Source: Paenibacillus sp. FSL H8-0332
Lineage (GTDB): Bacteria > Bacillota > Bacilli > Paenibacillales > Paenibacillaceae
Assembly: GCF_037963835.1 (NCBI RefSeq)
Contig: NZ_CP150145.1
Coordinates: 248,001 to 312,000, forward strand
Direction: 5' to 3'
DNA length: 64,000 nt
The notes beneath the pieces are model-generated. The model was given only the letters and a program-made list of their open reading frames with translations, had not been told where the DNA came from and did no database searches. Shown here piece by piece: positions 32,355 through 41,700 of the stretch. Each line of letters opens with the position of its first letter. Positions within the stretch are counted from its first letter, which is position 1. A program made the position numbers and the translations under genes.

Positions 32355-33833
32355 CTAATCTGGCGAACAAGGAAGCGAGACCTTGAAGGCAGCGCCCTCA
32401 CCCGGGGTGCTGGAGACCGTAACTTCTCCCTGATGTGCCTCGGCAATGGACCTCGTAATCGATAATCCTAGCCCGGAGCCGCCGTATTTGCGTGTGCGGG
32501 AGGAATCGCTGCGGTAGAACCGGTCGAAGACATACGGGAGATGCTCCGCAGAGATGCCGGAGCCGTTATCCTTCACGGTCAGCTTTGCCAGTTCTCCCAG
32601 TTCTCCCCCAGCATGCAGCGATATATGGATGATGCCCTTGGCCGCATCGGTATGCTGAACCGCATTGTGGAATAGATTAAGAAGGACCTGTCTGATCTGG
32701 TCAGGATCAACCAGGCACCGGATGCCGCAGGCTAGATCGAAGACGACCTGCCGCTCTCCGGCCAGTACCCGGAGCTGCGGCTGCATATCGTCGATCAGCT
32801 CGCCCAGCAGTACCTGCTTGACCCGCAGCCGGGGGGCGCCGTCCATCCGGGCGAGCAGAAGCAGGTCCTCCACCAGCTTGTTAATCCGCTTGGCTTCACC
32901 ATGCATGCTGTTCAGCGCGCTGTACAACTGCTCCCGGTTATCGGCGGCTCCGCGCAGCAGCACCTCCAGGAAGCCGTAGATGGACGTCAGCGGCGTCCGC
33001 AGCTCATGGGAAGCATCGGCGGCGAACCGGCGCATCTGCTCCTTCGCCTCCCGCTCATTCTTGAACGAAATCTCCAGCCGCTCCAGCATGCCGTTGAAGG
33101 ACTGGGCGAGCTGGTCGATCTCAAGCTGGCCCTGCTCCTCAGGGAACCGCACATTAAGATTGCCGGCATCGATGATCTGGGCCGAACGCCCCATGTTGGA
33201 TAAGGGGACCAGCGTCTTGCGCAGCGCAGGCAAATACAGCAGCAGCCCGGCGAGCAGAGCCGCTACCGACAATGCGCCGAAGATAAGCAGCTGCTGCAGG
33301 ATGACATCCCTCAGCGGTCCTGTCTCCACCGTCATCTGCAGGAGCATCCGGGCAGCACCGGGTCTGCCCAGATTCATGAAGACCGCCAGATGCTCGCTGC
33401 CATCCCCGGCTGTAATCAGCTGGTAATCCCCGCCCCGCTTGTCCGGGGGGAGCATCAGCAGCCGGTTATAGGCCTCACTGCTCATTCTAGGTGCAGGCGA
33501 AGCGGATAGGGTCTCGTCCTGCAAATCCCTGAAGCTGCCGTCCTGGCTGTAGATAGCGAGGGTAGTATGGGCGTCCAGCAGCAGAGGACGGCGGTCTCCA
33601 CCCGGCCGTCTGCTGCCTGTACTATTGAAGATTTCATACGGCACGGAGCGTATCTGGGTCTCCATCGCCTCCGCCCGGTTGCTGTATATGAAATTCCGCA
33701 TGAGTACATACTGGAGTGTGCCGATCAGAATAAGCAAGCCCGAGAGAATGAGCAGCGAGGCGGCGAGCAGCTGCTTGCGCAGGGAACGCGGAGCATGGAA
33801 TCTGCCCGTGAGCCTCCGGGTCCGGGCCGTCAT
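32355..33833 (-). CDS. Sensor histidine kinase with HAMP domain
   Basis: A 492-residue membrane histidine kinase of the EnvZ/BaeS class. Helix 1 (about 22-45) and helix 2 (about 183-203) enclose an extracellular sensor domain of some 135 residues. A HAMP linker follows (about 203-257), then the phospho-acceptor His276 in ADASHELRTPLTS and the ATPase N, G1 and G2 boxes (NLFHNAVQHTD, DNGSGIS, GGSGLGLSI). The stimulus is unknown. Its ATG overlaps the stop of the response regulator (4 bases), so the two are translated together. Confidence 0.95.
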   Translation of the reverse strand: MTARTRRLTGRFHAPRSLRKQLLAASLLILSGLLILIGTLQYVLMRNFIYSNRAEAMETQIRSVPYEIFNSTGSRRPGGDRRPLLLDAHTTLAIYSQDGSFRDLQDETLSASPAPRMSSEAYNRLLMLPPDKRGGDYQLITAGDGSEHLAVFMNLGRPGAARMLLQMTVETGPLRDVILQQLLIFGALSVAALLAGLLLYLPALRKTLVPLSNMGRSAQIIDAGNLNVRFPEEQGQLEIDQLAQSFNGMLERLEISFKNEREAKEQMRRFAADASHELRTPLTSIYGFLEVLLRGAADNREQLYSALNSMHGEAKRINKLVEDLLLLARMDGAPRLRVKQVLLGELIDDMQPQLRVLAGERQVVFDLACGIRCLVDPDQIRQVLLNLFHNAVQHTDAAKGIIHISLHAGGELGELAKLTVKDNGSGISAEHLPYVFDRFYRSDSSRTRKYGGSGLGLSITRSIAEAHQGEVTVSSTPGEGAAFKVSLPCSPD

Positions 33834-34516
33834 AACAGATCCACACGGTACCCTGCCCCGCGCAGGGTGCGGATAATCCGGTGCTCCTTATCACCGAGCT
33901 TCTCCCGGAGGGAGCGGATATAGACCTCCACAATATTCTCCTCTCCGCCGAAATCATAGCCCCATACCTTGTCGAGAATCATCGGCTTGCTCAGGACCAG
34001 CCCGTGGTTAATCACCAGATACTGCAGCAGCTCATACTCCGTCGGAGACAGCTCCAGCACCTCCTCCTTATGGCGGATCTCTTTGCGGCGGCCGTCAATC
34101 CGGAAGGGGCCGCAGCGCACCTCGCCGAGCAGGCCGGGGAACTGGTTGCGCAGCCGTGCCTGAATCCGGGCCAGCAGCTCATCGAAGCTGAACGGCTTCA
34201 CCATATAATCATCTGCGCCCAGAGACAGGCCCGTCACGCGGTCGTCCACTTCATCCTTAGCGGTCAGCATGATGATCGCCACCTCCGCTTCCTCGGCACG
34301 GAGGGACCGGCAGACCTCGAAGCCGTCCATGCCGGGCATCATGACGTCGAGGATGACCACATGCGGCCTGAAGTCAGCCGTCGCAGCCAGGGCTTCGGCC
34401 CCATCTGCGGCCGTCTGTACCTCAAAGCCTTCGTTGATCAGGCCCAGCTCGAGGAACTGGAGGATATGAGGCTCATCATCCACCAGGAGCAATCGGACAC
34501 CTTGTGCTGCTTTCAT
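33830..34516 (-). CDS. OmpR/PhoB-type response regulator
   Basis: A 228-residue response regulator. The receiver domain has the acidic pair at 13-14 (LLVDDEPH), phospho-acceptor Asp57 (VVILDVMMPGMDG) and the conserved Lys of TAKDEVDD. The C-terminal winged helix is of the OmpR type (ELSPTEYELLQYL, then VEVYIRSLREKLG and RTLRGAGYRVD). The start at 34516 has a ggaggaac ribosome binding site; the frame continues upstream without one. It is paired with the kinase at 32355 by a 4-base overlap. A tataat box lies on the minus strand near 34550. Confidence 0.95.
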   Translation of the reverse strand: MKAAQGVRLLLVDDEPHILQFLELGLINEGFEVQTAADGAEALAATADFRPHVVILDVMMPGMDGFEVCRSLRAEEAEVAIIMLTAKDEVDDRVTGLSLGADDYMVKPFSFDELLARIQARLRNQFPGLLGEVRCGPFRIDGRRKEIRHKEEVLELSPTEYELLQYLVINHGLVLSKPMILDKVWGYDFGGEENIVEVYIRSLREKLGDKEHRIIRTLRGAGYRVDLL

Positions 34517-34730
34517 TAGAAGTTCCTCCATATTAAGTAAATTTAATATTATAGTATGTCCATAGTATGAAGTCTCAGGTTGAAGGTTTGCTGAAAATAG
34601 GTCTTTGGAGCCAAGGCTTCGATTCATTCGTGCTGATTGCGGTTAATCATAATGGTTAATCTAATTATAGAGATATTTTACGTCATTAAGTATGAAATAT
34701 AGTTAGAAATAAGGCGGGCAATAAAGGGTT

Positions 34731-34760
34731 TTGACGGCGGGTATAGAACACTATTAGAAT
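34731..34760 (+). promoter_or_regulatory. Promoter of the glgC-glgD-glgP cluster
   Basis: TTGACG (34731-34736) and TAGAAT (34755-34760) are 18 bases apart. The transcript would have a pyrimidine-rich leader of about 190 bases with no strong hairpin. The remaining DNA between the divergent genes (34517-34730) is A/T-rich with no gene. Confidence 0.55.
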
Positions 34761-34958
34761 AAAGGATAGAATATATCCCGATCAGCAGTTTTCCTCCCCG
34801 TATCACCCGTATTCATCCTGTCTCTGCATTTCTTTTGGGCTACATCTTTTCACAACACTTCTTTTTAGGGTATTTACTTAGGTCTACACTTCACAGCTTC
34901 ATTCATTCAACCTAATTTATTACATGTTTCACTACCCATAAGTCAAGGAGGCTCTTCC

Positions 34959-36122
34959 ATGAAGAAAAAAGAGATGGTAGCCATGCTGTTGGCGGGAGGC
35001 CAAGGGAAAAGATTAAAAAGTTTGACCAAATCGATTGCCAAACCGGCTGTTTATTTCGGAGGAACCTACCGCATCATCGACTTCCCCCTAAGTAATTGCT
35101 CGAATTCGGGCATTGATACCGTGGGTGTGCTGACACAATATGAACCGCTGGTGCTACATTCGTATATCGGAGTCGGCAGCGACTGGGATCTGAACCGCAA
35201 GGATGGCGGCGTATTTGTATTGCCTCCGCATGAACGGGAGAATGGAAGCAGCTGGTACCGGGGAACGGCGGATGCCATTTACCGCAATCTCAAGTTTGTG
35301 GATCAGTTCGATCCGGAGCATGTGTTAATTCTGTCGGGAGACCATATTTACAAGATGGATTATCATGCCATGCTGCAATATCACAAATCCAAGAACGCGG
35401 ACTGCACCATCTCGGTCATTGACGTTCCACTGGAGGAAGCGAGCCGCTTCGGCATACTGAATACGGAAGATGATCTGAAGATCTACGAGTTCGATGAGAA
35501 GCCAGCCCAGCCTAAGAGCACACTTGCTTCAATGGGTGTATATATTTTCAAATGGGATGTTCTGCGCAAGCATCTGCTGGAGGACGGAGAGAACGCCGGC
35601 TCCTCACATGACTTCGGCAAGGATATTATTCCGATGATGCTGGGTGAAGGCCAATCCCTCTATGCTTATCCATTCGAAGGCTACTGGAGAGATGTGGGTA
35701 CGGTAGACAGTCTGTGGGAAGCGAATATGGATCTTCTGAGCGATACGCCTCCCTTGAACCTGAATGATACCGGCTGGAGAATCTTCACCCGTAATCCGAA
35801 TCAGCCTGCACAATATGTGGCGCCGGGAGCCAAGGTATCGAGCTGCATCATTAATGAGGGCTGCATCGTGCATGGCGAGGTGAGGCACTCCGTCCTCTTT
35901 TACGGGGTTGAAGTGGGCGAAGGCAGTGTCATCACCGACTCTGTCATTATGCCCAAGGTGAAGATCGGCAAGAACGTGAGAATTCACAAAGCCATCATCA
36001 GTCAGAACACGGTCATTGAGGATAATATGGAAATCGGCGCCGACCGGGAGAATGAGGATGAAATTCTGCTGATCGACAAACGAAGCAAGAAGCTCAAATC
36101 TGTAGCAGCCAAAACCATATAA
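34959..36122 (+). CDS. glgC: Glucose-1-phosphate adenylyltransferase GlgC
   Basis: A 387-residue ADP-glucose pyrophosphorylase, making ADP-glucose from glucose 1-phosphate and ATP for glycogen synthesis. The nucleotide-binding motif [20 protein letters not shown] lies at the N-terminus, [11 protein letters not shown] and [19 protein letters not shown] ([11 protein letters not shown]) blocks follow, and a left-handed beta helix forms the C-terminal third (hexapeptide repeats, [12 protein letters not shown]). An aaggagg ribosome binding site precedes the ATG. The first gene of the glycogen cluster, it is followed after 23 bases by glgD. Confidence 0.96.
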   Translation: MKKKEMVAMLLAGGQGKRLKSLTKSIAKPAVYFGGTYRIIDFPLSNCSNSGIDTVGVLTQYEPLVLHSYIGVGSDWDLNRKDGGVFVLPPHERENGSSWYRGTADAIYRNLKFVDQFDPEHVLILSGDHIYKMDYHAMLQYHKSKNADCTISVIDVPLEEASRFGILNTEDDLKIYEFDEKPAQPKSTLASMGVYIFKWDVLRKHLLEDGENAGSSHDFGKDIIPMMLGEGQSLYAYPFEGYWRDVGTVDSLWEANMDLLSDTPPLNLNDTGWRIFTRNPNQPAQYVAPGAKVSSCIINEGCIVHGEVRHSVLFYGVEVGEGSVITDSVIMPKVKIGKNVRIHKAIISQNTVIEDNMEIGADRENEDEILLIDKRSKKLKSVAAKTI

Positions 36123-36145
36123 CCACAAGAGGACGGGGGATTCCG

Positions 36146-37249
36146 ATGAAAGAGCTTATGGGCGTAATTAATCTTGATCATGAATTGGATAATTTAAATG
36201 AACTGACCTATTTCCGCTGCGGGGCAGCGGTCCCCTTCGCCAGCCGTTACCGGCTGATAGATTTCGTCTTATCCAACATGATGCGTGCAGAGCTGGAGAG
36301 CGTGGGACTGTTCGTCCGCCGCAAATACCGGTCGCTGATGGATCATCTCGGTGACGGCAAATCGTGGGATATGAACCGTAAGCACGGCGGACTGTTCATC
36401 CTGCCGCCGGACTGGAATGACCCTACGGACACCTCCCTGGGAGACCTGCAGCATTATCATAACAATCTGGATTTCTTCAAAAGGGCTTCGGCCAAATACA
36501 TCGTTTTCTCCGGCAGCCAGCACATTAACACGGTGGATCTGCAGGACCTCTATCAGTATCACCTGGAGCAGGGCGCGGATGTAACGATGGTCTACAAGCA
36601 GATTGACGAGCTTCAGCCGGAGCATGATCCGTGTCTGCGGGTCGAGCTTAATGAAGACAACCTCGTTACGAATATTCACCATGAGAAGCATCATCCGAAT
36701 GTGTATCTGGACATCTTCATTATGGAGAAGAAGCTGTTCCTGGAGCAGGTGGAGCATTGCATTGCCCATGGCGAGAGCTATTTCTTCCGCGATGCCATTC
36801 AGAAGAACCGCCACAAATTCAAAATCTCCGCCTATGAATATAAGGGTTACCATGCCGTTATCAATTCGCTGGAGAGTTACTATAAGAACAGTCTGGAGCT
36901 GCTGAAGCAGGAGAATTACTTTGGCCTGTTCAAAGAGAATCCGGTGCAGACCAAGATTAAATACGAGGCGCCTACCCGTTATCTGGATAGTGCGTCGGTC
37001 AGCAACTCGCTGGTGGCCAACGGTTGTATAATCGCCGGGACGGTGGAGAACAGCGTCATTTTCCGGGGCGTGCAGATTCGTAAGGGTGCGAGGATTATTA
37101 ACTCTGTTATTATGCAGAAATGCGTGATTGAGGAGAATGCCGTGATCGAGAATGTGATCATGGACAAAGATGTGCATCTCAGCAAAGACCGGATACTCGT
37201 TGGAGACAGCAGGCGTCCATTTGTCATAGCCAAGAGCAGCAAGATATAA
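36146..37249 (+). CDS. glgD: GlgD, regulatory subunit of ADP-glucose pyrophosphorylase
   Basis: A 367-residue GlgC paralogue. It keeps the overall fold, RYRLIDFVLSNMM and the C-terminal hexapeptide repeats (VANGCIIAGTVENSVIFRG), but the N-terminal nucleotide-binding loop is shortened and lacks the GGxGxRL-type motif of GlgC. This is the known state of GlgD proteins in Bacillota, which have little catalysis alone and stimulate GlgC in a heterotetramer. It lies between glgC and glgP. Confidence 0.93.
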   Translation: MKELMGVINLDHELDNLNELTYFRCGAAVPFASRYRLIDFVLSNMMRAELESVGLFVRRKYRSLMDHLGDGKSWDMNRKHGGLFILPPDWNDPTDTSLGDLQHYHNNLDFFKRASAKYIVFSGSQHINTVDLQDLYQYHLEQGADVTMVYKQIDELQPEHDPCLRVELNEDNLVTNIHHEKHHPNVYLDIFIMEKKLFLEQVEHCIAHGESYFFRDAIQKNRHKFKISAYEYKGYHAVINSLESYYKNSLELLKQENYFGLFKENPVQTKIKYEAPTRYLDSASVSNSLVANGCIIAGTVENSVIFRGVQIRKGARIINSVIMQKCVIEENAVIENVIMDKDVHLSKDRILVGDSRRPFVIAKSSKI

Positions 37250-37252
37250 TAT

Positions 37253-37299
37253 CTGGATCAGGGGAAATGTTCCACTTCGGGGCATTTCTTCTGATCCAG
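37253..37299 (+). other. Hairpin between glgD and glgP
   Basis: ctggatcag pairs perfectly with ctgatccag around an inner helix (gaaatg / catttc). It lacks a T-run, so it is more likely an mRNA-processing or stability element than a terminator. It separates the two GlgC-type genes from the phosphorylase. Confidence 0.55.
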
Positions 37300-37356
37300 T
37301 GTTGTAATAGGCACTAATTTCTACAAATACAAGTATCTGTTAGGAGGAACCTGCCG

Positions 37357-39789
37357 TTGTTCAACGATAAAGAGACTTTCAAGCAAGTGTTCCGTGAGAA
37401 ACTCATCGGGAAATTAGGCAAGCCGCTTGAGGAAGCTTCCAATGCTGATATTTATAATATTCTCGGCAACATGATCCGTGAGAGTGCCGGTAAGGACTGG
37501 GCTGCCACTAATCAGAAGTTCAAGATCGACAAGGATAAGCAGGTGTATTATTTCTCCATGGAGTTCCTGATCGGCAGGCTGCTGGGCAATAACCTGCTGA
37601 ATATGGGCGTGCTGGAGGTTGTCCGCGAGGGACTCGCGGATCTGGGGTTCTGTCTGCAGGATATCGAAGAGGTAGAAGCGGATGCCGGTCTGGGCAACGG
37701 GGGGCTGGGCCGTCTGGCTGCCTGCTTCCTGGATTCGCTCGCTTCCCTGCAATATGCAGGACACGGCTGCGGCATCCGTTATAAATACGGCCTGTTCGAG
37801 CAGAAGATTGTAGACGGCTATCAGGTAGAGCTGCCAGACTATTGGCTGCAGAATGATAATGTGTGGGAAGTGCGCCGCGAAGACAAGCAGGTAGAGGTGC
37901 GGTTCTGGGGACAGGTGGATACCCGCTGGGAGAACAATGAACTTGTATTTGAACACAAGGATTATGAAGCGGTACGGGCGGTTCCTTATGATATCCCGGT
38001 CATCGGTGCAGACCGCAGACATGTGAATACACTGCGCAACTGGAGCGCCGAGTCGATCACCCAGCCTTCGAGAGTCTTCGGCGCTCTGGGCGGTTCGGAT
38101 TATCACAAGTTCCTGGAATACAAGCGGTCCGTGGAATCCATCTCGGAATTCCTGTATCCCGATGATTCCCAGTACGAAGGCAAGCTGCTTCGGCTGAAGC
38201 AGCAATATTTCTTGTGCAGTGCCGGTCTGCAGAGCATTATACGGACCTTCGCTAAGACGGGCGTGCCGATTGAGAACCTGCCGGACAAGGTTGCCCTGCA
38301 TATCAATGATACACATCCTACGCTGTTGATCCCGGAGCTGATGCGCATCCTGATGGATGTCTATAATCTGGGCTGGGATCAGGCTTGGGATATGACGACC
38401 CGTATGGTGTCGTATACGAATCATACCATTCTGAGCGAGGCACTGGAGAAGTGGCCGATCGGCATGGTCAGAGAGCTGCTTCCGCGCATCTTCCTGATTA
38501 TTGAGGAGATTAACGCCCGCTTCTGTGGCGAGCTGATGAGCAAATATCCCGGAGACCAGGACCGGATCAATCAGATGGCGATCATCCATGATGATCAGGT
38601 GCGGATGGCGCATCTGGCGATTGTTGCCAGCCACAGTGTGAACGGTGTAGCGGCACTGCATACGGAGATTCTGCAGAAGCGTGAGATGCGCCTGTTCAAT
38701 GAGATGTATCCGCACCGCTTCAATAACAAGACCAACGGCATCACACACCGCCGCTGGCTGCAGCATGCCAATCCTGAGCTTGCCGGACTGATCAGCGAAT
38801 CCATCGGCACCCGCTGGATGCATCAGCCCCAGGAGATGATCGGGCTGATCAAGTACAGCGAGGACGCCTCCTTCCAGGAGCAGGTGGCCGCCATCAAACG
38901 CCGCAACAAGCTGCATCTGGCGGAGTATATTACCAGTAAGCACGGCATTCAGGTAGACCCGGACTCGATCTTCGACGTTCAGGTGAAGCGCCTGCATGCC
39001 TACAAGCGCCAGTTGCTGAATGTACTTCATATTATGCATCTGTATAATCAGATCAAAGATAATCCTTCGATTAATATCGTCCCGCGTACCTTCATCTTCG
39101 GTGCCAAGGCTGCTCCAAGCTACCATCTGGCCAAGCGGATCATTAAGCTGATCAATACAGTGGCTGATGTAGTGAACAAAGATCCGGACATTAACGGGAA
39201 GATCCGTATCTTCTTCCTGGAGAATTATTCGGTATCCTTGGCGGAGAAGATTATTCCGGCCGCCGATGTTAGCGAGCAGATCTCCACGGCGAGCAAGGAA
39301 GCTTCCGGTACCGGCAATATGAAGTTCATGATGAACGGTGCGCTGACGATCGGAACCATGGACGGGGCTAACGTGGAGATGCATGAGATGGTAGGAGACA
39401 ATAATATGTTCCTGTTCGGCCTCCGGGCAGAGCAAGTACTTGATTATTACCAGTACGGCGGATACCACGCCCGCGATATCTATAATGGCGACGGTAGGGT
39501 AAAAGAAGTCTTGGATCAGCTAATCGTCCCAGGCCCCTTCTGCTCCCATGCCCAGGAGTTCGATACGCTCTTCCAGTCACTGATTGACAACAATGACGAA
39601 TTCTTCGTGCTTAAGGATTTCGCCAGCTATGTGGAGACCCATGTCAAGATTGACTTGGCTTACCGGAATCAGAAGGAGTGGCTGAAGAAGTCCATTATCA
39701 ATATCGGCCATTCCGGCAAATTCTCCAGCGACAATACGATTAGCCGCTACGCCTCCGAGATCTGGCATATCAATCCGGTCCGGCTGTAA
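37357..39789 (+). CDS. glgP: Glycogen/alpha-glucan phosphorylase GlgP
   Basis: An 810-residue glycogen phosphorylase (GT35), releasing glucose 1-phosphate from alpha-1,4-glucans. The full length is conserved: YYFSMEFLIGRLLGNNL near the N-terminus, NGGLGRLAACFLDSLA, HINDTHPTLLIPELMR, and the PLP-binding block EASGTGNMKFMMNGAL with the Schiff-base lysine. The start is TTG at 37357, 9 bases after an aggagg site. It is the third gene of the cluster. glgA and glgB are not in the window, so the rest of glycogen synthesis is encoded elsewhere. Confidence 0.96.
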   Translation: MFNDKETFKQVFREKLIGKLGKPLEEASNADIYNILGNMIRESAGKDWAATNQKFKIDKDKQVYYFSMEFLIGRLLGNNLLNMGVLEVVREGLADLGFCLQDIEEVEADAGLGNGGLGRLAACFLDSLASLQYAGHGCGIRYKYGLFEQKIVDGYQVELPDYWLQNDNVWEVRREDKQVEVRFWGQVDTRWENNELVFEHKDYEAVRAVPYDIPVIGADRRHVNTLRNWSAESITQPSRVFGALGGSDYHKFLEYKRSVESISEFLYPDDSQYEGKLLRLKQQYFLCSAGLQSIIRTFAKTGVPIENLPDKVALHINDTHPTLLIPELMRILMDVYNLGWDQAWDMTTRMVSYTNHTILSEALEKWPIGMVRELLPRIFLIIEEINARFCGELMSKYPGDQDRINQMAIIHDDQVRMAHLAIVASHSVNGVAALHTEILQKREMRLFNEMYPHRFNNKTNGITHRRWLQHANPELAGLISESIGTRWMHQPQEMIGLIKYSEDASFQEQVAAIKRRNKLHLAEYITSKHGIQVDPDSIFDVQVKRLHAYKRQLLNVLHIMHLYNQIKDNPSINIVPRTFIFGAKAAPSYHLAKRIIKLINTVADVVNKDPDINGKIRIFFLENYSVSLAEKIIPAADVSEQISTASKEASGTGNMKFMMNGALTIGTMDGANVEMHEMVGDNNMFLFGLRAEQVLDYYQYGGYHARDIYNGDGRVKEVLDQLIVPGPFCSHAQEFDTLFQSLIDNNDEFFVLKDFASYVETHVKIDLAYRNQKEWLKKSIINIGHSGKFSSDNTISRYASEIWHINPVRL

Positions 39790-39826
39790 CGCCGCAGCTC
39801 CGGACGGTATAATCTGAGCAGCAAAA

Positions 39827-39872
39827 AAGCCGCCCCATCCAGGAATCATTCCTGCGGTGGGGCGGCTTCTTT
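39827..39872. terminator. Bidirectional terminator after glgP
   Basis: aagccgcccca pairs with tggggcggctt around an inner hairpin; A-run on one side, tcttt on the other. It serves glgP (+) and the fRMsr gene (-). Confidence 0.85.
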
Positions 39873-39913
39873 CCGGTTCTTGCCTTATTTACTGCTGATG
39901 AGGAAGGATGCCC

Positions 39914-40393
39914 TTACAGCACCTCGGATACCATGGCTGCGAACCGTTCAAGGAAGCGGCGCTCCTCGTCGTCGAAGCGGTGCTTGAGCGGGCTGTCGAT
40001 ATCCAGTACGCCATAGAGGGTGTCCCCTTTGACCAGCGGAACGACAATCTCACTATTGGAGGCAGCATCACAGGCAATATGCCCCGGGAAGGCATGAACA
40101 TCGCCGACCACTAGCGTGCGGCGCTCAGCGGCTGCGGTTCCGCAGACGCCGCGGCCCAGCGGAATCCGGATGCAGGCCGGAAGTCCCTGGAAGGGGCCGA
40201 GCACCAGCTCTTTGCCGTCATACAAGTAGAAACCGGTCCAGTTGGTGTCCGGTAGAGAGAGCTTTAACAGCGCCGAAGCGTTGGCCAAGTTGGCAATGGC
40301 GTTCGGTTCACCCTCCATCAGTGCCCCGAGCTGGCTTAGAACGGCTTCGAACCGTTCGCTGCGAGTGCCATCATAAGGCATGGCTTGAAACAT
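39914..40393 (-). CDS. msrC: Free methionine-(R)-sulfoxide reductase (GAF domain)
   Basis: A 159-residue GAF-fold enzyme that reduces free L-methionine-(R)-sulfoxide. The three redox cysteines of fRMsr are present, Cys74 (LPACIRIPLG), Cys84 (RGVCGTAA) and Cys108 (GHIACDAASNSEIVVPL), with spacing of 10 and 24 residues as in the E. coli enzyme. The length is normal. It is an oxidative-stress repair enzyme in the cytoplasm. It is convergent with glgP and separated by a terminator. Confidence 0.94.
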   Translation of the reverse strand: MFQAMPYDGTRSERFEAVLSQLGALMEGEPNAIANLANASALLKLSLPDTNWTGFYLYDGKELVLGPFQGLPACIRIPLGRGVCGTAAAERRTLVVGDVHAFPGHIACDAASNSEIVVPLVKGDTLYGVLDIDSPLKHRFDDEERRFLERFAAMVSEVL

Positions 40394-40624
40394 GAAGCAT
40401 CACCTTCCTGTACCTTGAGTCAGTATGAATCCCATAACTGTTAACTATCAAGATAGTACAGGGAAGCGTAATACGTCAAGTATTAACGAAGGATTAACAG
40501 GTTTTTCCGCTTAGTGGAAGGAGAGGAAGATGCAAGCATTGCTTAAGGGCGGATGTTTCCGCGAACTCAGGGCAGGGTAATGCTTTTATAAATACAACAG
40601 GCTAGTAGCCAGAAGGAGTGAAAC

Positions 40625-40924
40625 ATGCGCGCCGACGTACAGAACTTGTTTATTGGAATCCACATGCTCTATTGTGCACATGAGAAGGATCTGAAACTAA
40701 CGGAAATGCTGCCGGAGCTGGAGAAGCTGGGGTACCGGGTGGCGGAGCGCGAAGTGAAACAGGAGCTGGAACGGCTAACCCAGGAGAATTTCCTTACAGC
40801 CCATGGTGATGCTTATAGTATCACGGGAACGGGAATTGAAGAATTCAAAGCCATTCAGGCCAAGCTTGGCGTGCTGTGCACCGAGGTGCTTAAGCCGGTT
40901 AAGGCAGCGGGTGCGTCAGGTTAA
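40625..40924 (+). CDS. Hypothetical winged-helix-like protein
   Basis: A 99-residue protein with an aaggagtg ribosome binding site. The helix pattern (LFIGIHMLYCAHEKDLKL, EVKQELERLTQENFL) followed by TAHGDAYSITGTGIEEFKA resembles a PadR-like winged helix with its beta wing, so a DNA-binding role is possible. No family was recognised with certainty. It stands alone between the fRMsr gene and a GNAT gene, with a hairpin after it. Confidence 0.6.
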   Translation: MRADVQNLFIGIHMLYCAHEKDLKLTEMLPELEKLGYRVAEREVKQELERLTQENFLTAHGDAYSITGTGIEEFKAIQAKLGVLCTEVLKPVKAAGASG

Positions 40925-40972
40925 GTCTGAATGCGGCTGCACGAAATGGGACATAACATTTGGCATTAGGTA

Positions 40973-41014
40973 CAGCGTTTGACCCTGTGGCGGCAAGCCA
41001 TGGGGGCAGACGCT
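40973..41014 (+). terminator. Hairpin after the winged-helix-like gene
   Basis: agcgtttgaccctgtgg pairs imperfectly with ccatgggggcagacgct. The following T-run is weak (atttgt), so terminator activity is uncertain. Confidence 0.45.
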
Positions 41015-41103
41015 ATTTGTGATGGGTAAGCGGGAGTGACAGGTAAACGCGCCGCTCGGGCAGAATAAGATGTATACTGATAGGGTTGAAAGGGGACCGG
41101 AAC

Positions 41104-41673
41104 ATGTATGTGTGCGGGGGTGTTATCCCGGAATTAAGCGGACGGAGGGTGCGTCTGCGGGCGATGCTGCCCGCAGACGCGCAGGCGCTGTTTGGGATTT
41201 GGAGTCATCCGGCGGTAGCGCCCTGGCTGGATGGCCCGCCTCTGTCCTCTGTGGAGGATGCAGAAGCACTGATTGATCTGCTCGCGGAGTGGGCTGTGGA
41301 GGAAGAGAGCCTGCGCTGGAGCATCCTTGGCCCGGAAGGCATTGTCATCGGCAGCTGCGGCTATAACCACTGGCAGCTGCAAGGTGCCTACCGGGGAGAG
41401 ATCGGCTTCGAGCTGTCACCGGCTGCTGTGCGCCAGGGGTTCATGCGGGAGGCGCTGGAGCTGGTGCTTGCGTTCGGCTTCCAGAGCATGGGGCTGAACC
41501 GGATCGAAGCCTTGTGCCATCCGGACAACCTTCGCGCAGAGCGGCTGCTTACGGGACTTGGCTTCCAGCAGGAAGGCTTGCTGCGGCAATACCGGCATAC
41601 GGCGTCCGGTTATCAGGATGTAGTGATGTATTCCCTGCTGCAAGGAGATACGGGCGCAGAAGAGAGAATATAG
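41104..41673 (+). CDS. GNAT family N-acetyltransferase (RimJ/RimL type)
   Basis: A 189-residue acetyl-CoA-dependent N-acetyltransferase. The core motifs are visible: RRVRLRAMLPADAQAL at the N-terminus, the acetyl-CoA-binding strand and loop GFELSPAAVRQGFMREAL, and the terminal block NRIEALCHPDNLRAERLLTGLGF. The RimJ/RimL-like group includes protein N-terminal and antibiotic acetyltransferases; the substrate is unknown. The start at 41104 has a weak aaagggg site; a TTG at 41086 is an alternative. The stop lies in a 9-bp tandem repeat just ahead of the MFS gene. Confidence 0.87.
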   Translation: MYVCGGVIPELSGRRVRLRAMLPADAQALFGIWSHPAVAPWLDGPPLSSVEDAEALIDLLAEWAVEEESLRWSILGPEGIVIGSCGYNHWQLQGAYRGEIGFELSPAAVRQGFMREALELVLAFGFQSMGLNRIEALCHPDNLRAERLLTGLGFQQEGLLRQYRHTASGYQDVVMYSLLQGDTGAEERI

Positions 41674-41690
41674 AGAATATAGAGAATATA
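41664..41690 (+). repeat. Three tandem copies of gagaatata
   Basis: A 9-base unit repeated exactly three times spans the stop codon of the GNAT gene and ends 10 bases before the MFS gene, next to its ribosome binding site. Such short tandem repeats can change copy number by slippage and so alter spacing or the acetyltransferase C-terminus. Confidence 0.6.
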
Positions 41691-41700
41691 GAGAGAAGGT

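Noticed and set aside
37414..39468. 684-codon frame antisense to glgP
   Set aside because: Shadow of a strongly conserved gene; codon bias of GC-rich coding DNA leaves the antisense frame open.
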